Source: a virus
Strand: one strand, 5' to 3'
IMG/VR virus record: IMGVR_UViG_3300010368_000012
Span: 1-63,866 of that record
DNA: 63,866 nt
Shown one piece after another: positions 57,944 through 63,866 of this stretch. The position numbers and the translations under genes are program-made. Position 1 is the stretch's first letter; each line of letters begins with the position of its first letter. The notes under the pieces are model-generated. The model worked only from the letters and a program-made list of their open reading frames with translations. It made no database searches and had not been told where the DNA came from.

Positions 57944-58295
57944 TGAAGTATTTTCTATGCTTTTTATAAACTATTTCTGCCATAGTGTCTGAATACTCAT
58001 GATATCGATCAGGGTTTGTATCATATACATAAAGTGTGTAATGGACACCTTGTATTGACATACAATATAGAACGGCTTTTTTATTAATGTTAATCAACTG
58101 ATGAATTTCAACATCACCCCACTTGGTTGGTGATGTGATCGCCAGTGTTTTATGTTGTCGATGATACTCTTGAACCAATAATACGACCTCGACAGGATGG
58201 AATGTCCTATTCATCACATCTTCCAAGTCGTTTCGATAATGCATTGTGTTATATTGGCACCGTTCCCGGTGTTGTTCACATATTGCCGGGAACAT
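57933..58295 (-). CDS. Array protein, 120 aa
   Basis: Leader MFPAICEQHRE (I-C-E). Hairpin QGVHYTLYVYD and C-terminal helix with YKKHRKYFNVV. Overlaps the upstream gene by 20 bases. Confidence 0.72.
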   Translation of the reverse strand: MFPAICEQHRERCQYNTMHYRNDLEDVMNRTFHPVEVVLLVQEYHRQHKTLAITSPTKWGDVEIHQLININKKAVLYCMSIQGVHYTLYVYDTNPDRYHEYSDTMAEIVYKKHRKYFNVV

Positions 58296-58719
58296 ATCGA
58301 TGTCTCACAATTAAATCAGTGAAACGATAGGCTAACCGAGTGATGGTTGCCTCTTCTGTGATGCGAGTTGTCAATAGTAATCGATATAGTTCACCAGCAT
58401 AAGAGAAAGATAGTTCTTTCATCAATGATGAATCATTAGTACCTATATCAGAATAAACAATGACCGATCCATCCATTGTCATTACAACTCCATGCAGTTG
58501 ACTGCTCTTCGGACGGTGAGATTGTTCTGGTGTCCATACATCAACGAAACCAGTGTGGCTGACTTCGATATGAATGTCAGAATCTGACGGAAAGGCGTTT
58601 TTGGTCTTGAACCAATTGAATTTTTTATTCTTATCGAATGCTGCTGTGATTCGTTTACGACCTTCATACAGAAGATCGTGTTTATGGGCTTGTGCAATGG
58701 AATCAATTATTTGTTGCAT
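58276..58719 (-). CDS. Array protein, 147 aa
   Basis: Leader MQQIIDSIAQAHKH; start at 58719 avoids a 28-residue Pro/Ser-rich extension. Hairpin FSYAGELYRLLLTTR, C-terminal helix. The longer start at 58803 lacks both leader and ribosome site. Confidence 0.68.
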   Translation of the reverse strand: MQQIIDSIAQAHKHDLLYEGRKRITAAFDKNKKFNWFKTKNAFPSDSDIHIEVSHTGFVDVWTPEQSHRPKSSQLHGVVMTMDGSVIVYSDIGTNDSSLMKELSFSYAGELYRLLLTTRITEEATITRLAYRFTDLIVRHRYVPGNM

Positions 58720-59128
58720 TGTATTGCCTGATAAACTGGTGCACGAAATCAGAGAAATGGGTAGCGGCGTTGGTAGCGGCAATGTATGAGAACTCGTGTC
58801 CATTCCCTCTATGAAGCAGGTATGATAACCCTTCGTGGATTATGAGCAAGCAGTCAACGCATCCACGTTTGAAATGATCACCATCATGAGTGATCATAGA
58901 GACGACGCCATAAGCCGTATGAGAGACGGCAACAAGACGCGTTCCAAATTTACTATCTTCATTAACAGATGTTCTAAACGAAGTTGGGGTGAAACTCATA
59001 ATTCGCACAGACGAAAAAACAGAAATACAATCAACCCATGTATATTTTCTGAATGCGTCTTCAAACATACGATCACGACGATTATACGCTTGTGTTTCAT
59101 GTTCTTTTATAATTTGATCAATCATCAT
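58703..59128 (-). CDS. Array protein, 141 aa
   Basis: Leader MMIDQIIKEHETQ (I-K-E). Hairpin IIHEGLSYLLHRG and C-terminal helix FSDFVHQFIRQYNA. The ATG overlaps the previous stop (ATGA). Confidence 0.75.
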   Translation of the reverse strand: MMIDQIIKEHETQAYNRRDRMFEDAFRKYTWVDCISVFSSVRIMSFTPTSFRTSVNEDSKFGTRLVAVSHTAYGVVSMITHDGDHFKRGCVDCLLIIHEGLSYLLHRGNGHEFSYIAATNAATHFSDFVHQFIRQYNATNN

Positions 59129-59520
59129 TTTACATTTTTGTTAAGCATATTAATGACCCGTTTGGCAATCGTGATAGCAGTCGATCCCTTCACGGCTCGA
59201 TTAAGTCTAACACCAATATGATAATCCTGAAAGGATATACTCATGAACCGGCTTATATTTAGATTACTATCTAAACTGATCCAGAAGCAACAATCCTCGT
59301 GACGATGATTGATCATATGATGGTGATCACGACCACGGAGTCTGTATTCTATCTTGTTATCGCTATCATAATTGGCTCGTTGAATGATCACACTAGCCAT
59401 TGGTATACCACCAACGCGAGTCCAATTACGATGGATCATTTCATGAATGAGCGCATACAATAGGTCTGTGTGTACATCCTGAGTGATCTGATAATGCTGT
59501 CTGGCGATTGCATCAAGCAT
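59125..59520 (-). CDS. Array protein, 131 aa
   Basis: Leader MLDAIARQHYQI; 8-base overlap upstream. DCCFWISLDSN in the middle, short C-terminal helix. Related in layout to its neighbours. Confidence 0.75.
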   Translation of the reverse strand: MLDAIARQHYQITQDVHTDLLYALIHEMIHRNWTRVGGIPMASVIIQRANYDSDNKIEYRLRGRDHHHMINHRHEDCCFWISLDSNLNISRFMSISFQDYHIGVRLNRAVKGSTAITIAKRVINMLNKNVK

Positions 59521-59989
59521 GGTCTTTGAAATCTTTGTTCAATTGAATAATGACATCAATAAACCGATTGGCCAACTTTTTGAGCACTGAGTATGATGTT
59601 AATGCATCTTTATAATAGAGGATGTAATGATAACCTTGGTAGACATATTCTATACCTTGTGCTATATGATAGTTCGCGTCATCCGTCACCATCATATAAG
59701 ACCGTGTAGGTCGTATGATGATCACCATTCCGTCATCCAACGTTAGAACATCATCTATTTGCTCATACATGAAAGATTTAGATACGGCGTGTGTTCGTTC
59801 GTTGTCAATATAGTTCCAAAGAGGATCAACCCGAGTAATATACACACATTCGGCTTGCCGTAAGCGATCAGGTGTTTTCAACCAATCGGAACACGACATC
59901 TTTTTGATTACATCGGTCGCATACTCTATGAAAGCTTTTCCCGTGATGCGACGATGAAGTTTAATATCAATGAAACTAGCCGGTATCAT
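59513..59989 (-). CDS. First array protein, 158 aa
   Basis: Start at 59989 (MIPASFIDIKLHRRIT), with TAGGAGCCTTCAG upstream; an ATG 18 bases earlier is less likely. The leader is diverged (M-I...H at residue 12). Hairpin YQGYHYILYYKDAL and C-terminal helix LANRFIDVIIQLNKD. First in the direction of transcription. Confidence 0.72.
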   Translation of the reverse strand: MIPASFIDIKLHRRITGKAFIEYATDVIKKMSCSDWLKTPDRLRQAECVYITRVDPLWNYIDNERTHAVSKSFMYEQIDDVLTLDDGMVIIIRPTRSYMMVTDDANYHIAQGIEYVYQGYHYILYYKDALTSYSVLKKLANRFIDVIIQLNKDFKDHA

Positions 59990-60015
59990 CTGAAGGCTCC
60001 TACTCACAATGTGGA

Positions 60016-60306
60016 TCAGTTATACCGGCTTTGAATAATATGATGTGCCACATCGAGTTCTTTTTTCAATTCTTCAATACGTTGTTTCATGGCAGCAACA
60101 ATGGATACTATCCATGAAACACCCACTGCGGAGAACGCCTTGTTAAAATGTTCGTCTTGTTCCACAGGCATAACCACATAGATGAAATCATGCATTACCG
60201 GGAAGATACCGGCTATTATATGAATCAAACCAAGCATCGCAATAAACCAAGCGAACCCTTTAACCCATCGTGGAGAAATATCACTAAAGTCTTTATCTTT
60301 AATCAT
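60016..60306 (-). CDS. Small membrane protein, 96 aa
   Basis: Hydrophobic segments FAWFIAMLGLIHIIAGIFP and AVGVSWIVSIVAAM suggest two helices, with a charged C-terminal coil (KQRIEELKKELDVAHH). Overlap of four bases with the next upstream gene. Function unknown. Confidence 0.7.
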   Translation of the reverse strand: MIKDKDFSDISPRWVKGFAWFIAMLGLIHIIAGIFPVMHDFIYVVMPVEQDEHFNKAFSAVGVSWIVSIVAAMKQRIEELKKELDVAHHIIQSRYN

Positions 60307-60761
60307 TGTTTCACCGTCACAATCAGTTTTTCGGGTTGAGGCACTTCATAATAGTTTTCCAACCATTGTTTGATCAAGTTTGAATAGAAGGAATAATCCT
60401 CATCGACTGGATGGGATAGATCATACATCAAGACATATGATTCAATCTTCTGCATGAAGGAAGCCAATAGGTTCCAATCTTCACGAACCATTTTAAATAC
60501 ATCGAGTTGAACCAGATCGATTCGTTTGGCAATTAGTTTGGTGATAAAGCGATCACAGATATTAGCTTCAGCTGTGCCTACTTGTTTAGACATACGTTTG
60601 GACACCACCATCATGTTGACCAACACTTTGGCATCACCATCATAGAGCACATGTGATTTATCATTCATACCAACGAAGATACGGTTTTCCCGAGTGGAGT
60701 AACCGTCTTCGCCTAGAAGTGCTATCACTTCTGGTTCATATGAATATTCATCATCAGACAT
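60303..60761 (-). CDS. Hypothetical protein, 152 aa
   Basis: Acidic N-terminus (MSDDEYSYEPEVIALLGEDG), helical rest. No motif. It overlaps the next upstream gene by eight bases. Confidence 0.65.
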   Translation of the reverse strand: MSDDEYSYEPEVIALLGEDGYSTRENRIFVGMNDKSHVLYDGDAKVLVNMMVVSKRMSKQVGTAEANICDRFITKLIAKRIDLVQLDVFKMVREDWNLLASFMQKIESYVLMYDLSHPVDEDYSFYSNLIKQWLENYYEVPQPEKLIVTVKQ

Positions 60762-61137
60762 TAGTTTTCACTTCATCAAAATCAGGTACAGCATATTTGT
60801 GTTTAAACTTTACACCATAACCACTATGTCTGTCAAGTAGTCGTTCAGCCATTTCTATATAGGTGTTATCAAATATATAAAGATCAGCATCTATTTTAAG
60901 AGCTGGCACTAATTGCTTAACGGATTTTATAAAGTTTTGCATACGGGTTGCATCGTAATAAAGAATGCGACCACCATGAGAGTGCCGATTAATAACTTTT
61001 GAATATCCGAAATCAATATGACTTTTGGCATATTGATTAAGCTTGGCAAGAAACGCATTCCAGCAACGGGGCGTTACTTTGAATATGGTTTTGCCGTTAT
61101 GATTACGGACAATATATGTTGCTTTTTTACGTACCAT
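60754..61137 (-). CDS. Hypothetical basic protein, 127 aa
   Basis: A Lys/Arg-rich start (MVRKKATYIVRNHNGKTIFK), strand-helix pattern, and Tyr-rich end. His residues in NRHSHGGRILYY might bind metal. Two bases separate it from the gene upstream. Function unknown. Confidence 0.65.
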   Translation of the reverse strand: MVRKKATYIVRNHNGKTIFKVTPRCWNAFLAKLNQYAKSHIDFGYSKVINRHSHGGRILYYDATRMQNFIKSVKQLVPALKIDADLYIFDNTYIEMAERLLDRHSGYGVKFKHKYAVPDFDEVKTNV

Positions 61138-61139
61138 GA

Positions 61140-61607
61140 TTAAACCGGACCCATATAAGGAGTATTGGTTGGGTGAAGATGAGGGATGGTCACCGAGTAG
61201 GTAACATGTGGTTGATGATTATCTAACCATTGGGTAGCCAAGTCCAATGCAGTCTCATCGGATCGTAATACAGAATCTACACCCAGAAAAATATAATGTT
61301 GTTGTATGATTATTGTCAGTCTATCCCATAAGGAATAATCAAACTCTCTTGATTCATAACTTCCACATAGATTATAATACATCAACGATTCGAGAGGATC
61401 GTATCTACATTCTTTCCTCACTCGAAACAAACCGCACACAATCGTTCTCAAAGCTTTGCGAACAGCTTGATCTTTTGTATATCTATTAATGACCAACAAC
61501 ATACGACAAAACGTAACATTGGTTGTCTTAACCAGTGTGGTTTTTGGCACCGTTGAATACACCGTGAGGGGATTCGATGCGACATCATTATTGAAAACGG
61601 ATTTCAT
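61140..61607 (-). CDS. Hypothetical protein, 155 aa
   Basis: ATG at 61607 has GTGGGACATCCG upstream. Longer frames to 61736 would overlap GroES in full and are less likely. Helical with several Cys (TFCRMLL, IVCGLFR, KECRYDP, YNLCG). Ends with a Pro/His/Thr-rich tail. No family recognised. Confidence 0.6.
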   Translation of the reverse strand: MKSVFNNDVASNPLTVYSTVPKTTLVKTTNVTFCRMLLVINRYTKDQAVRKALRTIVCGLFRVRKECRYDPLESLMYYNLCGSYESREFDYSLWDRLTIIIQQHYIFLGVDSVLRSDETALDLATQWLDNHQPHVTYSVTIPHLHPTNTPYMGPV

Positions 61608-61650
61608 CGGATGTCCCACATGAAGATCGCCCCACGCTGTAGCAGAGAGT

Positions 61651-61935
61651 TTACCCGAGCGCGACAATATCTTGTTCCAATACCAAGTAACATTCAGCAC
61701 CTTCGTATTGAACTTCGTTATCACCCCAGTTAGCAACGGTCACTCGATCCCCAACAGAGACACAAAGCGGCTGCTTGTTACCCTTCTTATCAATTGAACC
61801 GGTGCCTACAGCGATTACAGTGCCCGTCTGTGGCTTCTTTAGTTCACCTGACAAGATGATAAGTCCACTCGCAGAATGTGTCTGTGAAACGTCTGGTTTG
61901 ACCATTACTCGATCATGCAGTGGTTGAAATGTCAT
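61651..61935 (-). CDS. groES: GroES-like co-chaperonin, 94 aa
   Basis: Clear GroES pattern: FQPLHDRVMVKPDV at the start, mobile loop with SQTHSASGLIIL, then GTVIAVGTGSID, VGDRVTVANW and a C-terminal LVLEQDIVALG. Length 94 matches bacterial GroES (97). It caps GroEL with host or phage chaperonin; phage GroES homologues (like T4 gp31) assist capsid folding. No GroEL gene is seen in the window. Confidence 0.95.
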   Translation of the reverse strand: MTFQPLHDRVMVKPDVSQTHSASGLIILSGELKKPQTGTVIAVGTGSIDKKGNKQPLCVSVGDRVTVANWGDNEVQYEGAECYLVLEQDIVALG

Positions 61936-62243
61936 TTTTTAATCCTTTTCTCGATTTTGGTCCATTTGACTTGGACAAGGGTTTCGCTGCCATCATCATT
62001 ATCGTTAGACATTATTTTGTCCAGCATATAGTTTTGGCGAGCTTCAGCGGTTGCTTTACGTTTGTAATGTTCTTCAGATGTCCAATCCGGTGTGCCTTCA
62101 GCTGGATTGATATCATACATCATGAGAGCATATATATAATCACGTGGCCAGTATATGCTTACCACGAGGATTATAAGAATCGGTGTAGCGATAAGCCAAT
62201 ACCACATAACAGGAGGACTGACTACAAATTCCAAAAAGGTCAT
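61932..62243 (-). CDS. Membrane-anchored protein, 103 aa
   Basis: One N-terminal helix VMWYWLIATPILIILVVSIYW (residues 12-32), then a polar, basic C-terminal part (WTKIEKRIKK). Four-base overlap with GroES start and the neighbour. Function unknown. Confidence 0.7.
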   Translation of the reverse strand: MTFLEFVVSPPVMWYWLIATPILIILVVSIYWPRDYIYALMMYDINPAEGTPDWTSEEHYKRKATAEARQNYMLDKIMSNDNDDGSETLVQVKWTKIEKRIKK

Positions 62244-62593
62244 AACGATTTCTCCATATCATGTTCTTCAATGATATCGCCTTCACCATTCTCCATTCGT
62301 GCATACAAGATGTCACGACTAACAGTAAGCTTTCCGATATCGAAGTCGCGATGTTTCAAAAAATCAACTTTCTTACCTAGTTGATTGATCATCCATTTGC
62401 GGGCCGATGATTCATAGCTAAAACGTTTGATGCGTTTATATAATGGATTGTGATAATTTTTTTCATTTTGAACAATCACCACGAACCGATATTTGATTCT
62501 GTCCGCAAATAAGGGCCAAGACATTACCACGAAGAGTAGAAGTAATGGTGAAAAAATCATTACCACGGAGAATGCTTCTTGATCGGGGTTCAT
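62240..62593 (-). CDS. Membrane-anchored protein, 117 aa
   Basis: N-terminal helix FSVVMIFSPLLLLFVVMSW, then a basic domain (YKRIKRFSYESSARKWM). Four-base overlap with the adjacent genes. No motif; probably inner-membrane. Confidence 0.7.
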   Translation of the reverse strand: MNPDQEAFSVVMIFSPLLLLFVVMSWPLFADRIKYRFVVIVQNEKNYHNPLYKRIKRFSYESSARKWMINQLGKKVDFLKHRDFDIGKLTVSRDILYARMENGEGDIIEEHDMEKSL

Positions 62594-62862
62594 TGCACAG
62601 CTCTCATATAATCGAGTAAGAGTTCTTTACCCTTATCAGTAACATAGTAATGATACATCACACGGGTGCTACTGAAATCATCATCGCGACCAAACAAATG
62701 GTATTTTTTCAATCGTTCAGCAATACCGTTTGGATCAATACGCATCAGAATATACCGATTACGATCCTCTGCGGTGTGCTGTGGTGAAAAACGATCACCA
62801 AGAGCATGCTTAAGCATCTTGAGTTCTTCAGGAAGAAGATATTTTTCTTTATTCTGTGACAA
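62590..62862 (-). CDS. Hypothetical protein, possible winged-helix, 90 aa
   Basis: TTG at 62862 follows AGGAGGAACAACTG, the strongest ribosome site nearby, giving MSQNKEKYLLPEELKMLKHAL. A longer start at 62913 or 62895 lacks one. The end RVMYHYYVTDKGKELLLDYM has the helix-wing-helix look of winged-helix proteins (YxVTxKGxELL). Function unknown. Confidence 0.6.
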   Translation of the reverse strand: MSQNKEKYLLPEELKMLKHALGDRFSPQHTAEDRNRYILMRIDPNGIAERLKKYHLFGRDDDFSSTRVMYHYYVTDKGKELLLDYMRAVQ

Positions 62863-63061
62863 CAGTTGTTCCTCCTGCGATTTCAGCAAGTTCATTGATA
62901 CCAGCCGCAACACACGCTATAGCGAACAATGCCAATACCAATCCAAATATCCCTACACCTATTCGCCAATTTTTCGATGCATCTTGTAACAAATACGCTA
63001 TAGAGAAAGCAGTGGTGATTAGGCCCATCCCTATCATGGCGACATAAAGCAATAAAAACAT
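62849..63061 (-). CDS. Two-helix membrane protein, 70 aa
   Basis: Hydrophobic segments FLLLYVAMIGMGLITTAFSI and IGVGIFGLVLALFAIACVAA. The ATG overlaps the previous stop (TGATG). Ends GTTVVTE, with the next gene's ribosome site within it. Function unknown. Confidence 0.7.
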   Translation of the reverse strand: MFLLLYVAMIGMGLITTAFSIAYLLQDASKNWRIGVGIFGLVLALFAIACVAAGINELAEIAGGTTVVTE

Positions 63062-63276
63062 CACGAGCCTCTATTGATTAGTATGACACCATATGTTCCT
63101 GCTATCATAGCAAACACACTAATCGCACACCAAGCAATCTTAATGAAAATACTTCTGACGTAACCGAACGGCGTATATCCATCATGGACACTAGTGACTA
63201 TTCCAACAGAGAACGAAAACGCGCCCCCTATCATTAGTATTACATATATGACTTTATATAATTCAACAGACATCAT
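63061..63276 (-). CDS. Two-helix membrane protein, paralogue of the gene at 63273
   Basis: 71 aa; helices VIYVILMIGGAFSFSVGIV and ISVFAMIAGTYGVILI with the loop SVHDGYTPFGYVRSIFI. The loop VxDG(Y/W)TPFG(Y/T)(V/I)R is shared with the neighbour at 63273, so the two are tandem duplicates. Start overlaps the previous stop (ATGA). Confidence 0.7.
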   Translation of the reverse strand: MMSVELYKVIYVILMIGGAFSFSVGIVTSVHDGYTPFGYVRSIFIKIAWCAISVFAMIAGTYGVILINRGS

Positions 63277-63485
63277 GGAACCTGTTGGCATAAATTAATG
63301 CCCCATATAGATAAGGCTATCATGATAATACTACCTGAACCCCACATTCTTATAATAAGATAGTTTCTAATAGTACCGAAAGGCGTCCATCCGTCTTCAA
63401 CAAAGGTAATAATTGCAGCTACCAATGAGAATCCTCCCACAAACACCAGCACTATATAGGTTGAGAAATAGTTTTCCATTGACAT
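63273..63485 (-). CDS. Two-helix membrane protein, 70 aa
   Basis: Helices YIVLVFVGGFSLVAAIITF and GSIIMIALSIWGINL with the loop VEDGWTPFGTIRN. Paralogue of the protein at 63061. First gene of the long minus-strand operon, with a strong promoter at 63514. Function unknown; membrane location suggests lysis, exclusion or envelope interaction. Confidence 0.7.
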   Translation of the reverse strand: MSMENYFSTYIVLVFVGGFSLVAAIITFVEDGWTPFGTIRNYLIIRMWGSGSIIMIALSIWGINLCQQVP

Positions 63486-63508
63486 TGTGTCTGTCTCATA
63501 TTGTGTTC

Positions 63509-63531
63509 AGTGTTTTATAATATAAAACACT
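63509..63531. promoter_or_regulatory. 23-bp perfect palindrome over a promoter -10
   Basis: AGTGTTTTATA (63509-63519), central A, TATAAAACACT (63521-63531). It covers the -10 box of the promoter 63514-63542, so it may be an operator, or the end of the gp46-like transcript may form it as a terminator (no long T tail). Confidence 0.65.
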
Positions 63532-63542
63532 TGATGAGTCAA
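63514..63542 (-). promoter_or_regulatory. Sigma70-like promoter of the long minus-strand operon
   Basis: TTGACT (63537-63542 on the minus strand), 17 bp, TATAAA (63514-63519). It starts the run of overlapping genes from 63485 to 37577. Confidence 0.8.
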
Positions 63543-63545
63543 GCG

Positions 63546-63866
63546 TTATTCGAACCCAACCGATGTGATCCGGTTCTTTTTGGTTGTGATCATGATGCGG
63601 TCAGCATAATCAACCATTTCCTTACGGTGTGAGATAAGGAAGATGTTGCGTTTTCTAACCTGTGCCATCTCATAGAGGACAGCAACGGCACGTTCAGCAC
63701 CCGGACCATCCATACCGGAATCAAGACGTTCATCGATCCCGTAGAAATTGATGGGGAAGTTCATGCGTTCAAACAAATCACGGAATGCCCATGACAAGGC
63801 TACACCAACCCGTTCTTCTTCACCTGATGACATAACCGAGAACGAACCCTCTTGATCAAAGTCAAA
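63546..63866 (-). CDS. 46: gp46-like recombination nuclease ATPase subunit (SbcC/Rad50 type), N-terminally cut by the window edge
   Basis: The ABC signature SSGEEERVGVALSWAFRDL and Walker B FYGIDERLD with a D-loop like SGMDGPGAERA, then LISHRKEM as H-loop, are characteristic of SMC/Rad50 ATPases. 106 codons are visible to the edge (upstream reads FDFDQEGSFSV). With gp47 it would make the end-processing nuclease needed for T4-type recombination-dependent replication. The gp47 partner is not in the window. Confidence 0.85.
   Translation of the reverse strand, partial: FDFDQEGSFSVMSSGEEERVGVALSWAFRDLFERMNFPINFYGIDERLDSGMDGPGAERAVAVLYEMAQVRKRNIFLISHRKEMVDYADRIMITTKKNRITSVGFE

Noticed and set aside
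48664-59989. CRISPR-like or diversity-generating repeats as cause of the array
   Set aside because: There are no short direct DNA repeats with regular spacers, no reverse transcriptase and no template/variable repeat pair; similarity is at protein level.
48664-59989. Capsid-targeting leader for the array proteins
   Set aside because: A few leaders contain I-x-E (MIDQIIKE, MINQLIDE, MFPAICE), but most lack Glu there and the conserved residue is His, so packaging is not supported for the whole family.

Overview
The window looks like part of the genome of a large tailed phage with T4-type head and tail assembly. The evidence is a minus-strand morphogenesis block with recognisable T4 gene 23, 22, 21, 67/68-position, 20 and 26/51-type genes, a gp46-like recombination nuclease subunit at the right edge, phage-style thymidylate synthase and dihydrofolate reductase, two tRNA-Arg genes, and almost no non-coding DNA. 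The host cannot be named from this window. The few clear promoters are sigma70-like (TTGACA, 16-17 bp, TATAAT-like), so the host is probably a Gram-negative bacterium. A jumbo-sized genome is an inference from the large number of small unknown genes.

Layout. 1-9.4 kb (+): probable structural or assembly genes of unknown family, a 46-residue gene that copies the processed N-terminus of the major capsid protein, an AAA+ ATPase, and an XpaC/TelA pair. 9.4-19.4 kb (-): capsid protein, scaffold, prohead protease, acidic core protein, portal, a tape-measure candidate, and a gp26-like tail assembly protein that appears to be extended by a -1 frameshift on a T TTT TTT heptamer. 19.5-23 kb (+): a small winged-helix regulator, short unknown genes, two tRNA-Arg(UCU) and a tRNA-like remnant. 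22.9-28 kb (-): nucleotide-metabolism genes (metallophosphoesterase, DHFR, thymidylate synthase, P-loop kinase) and a RuvC-like nuclease. 28.1-37.6 kb (+): accessory genes including an HD phosphohydrolase, a macro-like protein and GMP reductase.

37.6-63.5 kb (-) is one nearly unbroken run of about 55 overlapping genes. Its downstream part (37.6-48.3 kb) holds MORN-like repeat proteins, a Nudix hydrolase, an ADP-ribosyltransferase-like protein and unknown proteins. Six of these begin with a short M(K/R)-leader ending in (L/I)-x-E, which resembles the capsid-targeting and cleavage signal of T4 internal proteins. I infer that they are packaged in the head and injected. Its middle (48.7-60.0 kb) is a tandem array of about 27 diverged paralogues of 100-160 residues. 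They share an N-terminal leader with conserved hydrophobic spacing and usually a His near residue 9, and are stitched together by 4-, 8- or 11-nt stop/start overlaps. Four collapsed gene scars lie inside the array, one of them carrying a sigma70-like promoter. The upstream end (60-63.5 kb) has small membrane proteins and GroES.

The most notable items are the paralogue array with its scars, the inferred packaged-effector cassette, the frameshift upstream of the tape-measure gene, the capsid-mimic peptide, and several hairpins that overlap promoters or ribosome binding sites.
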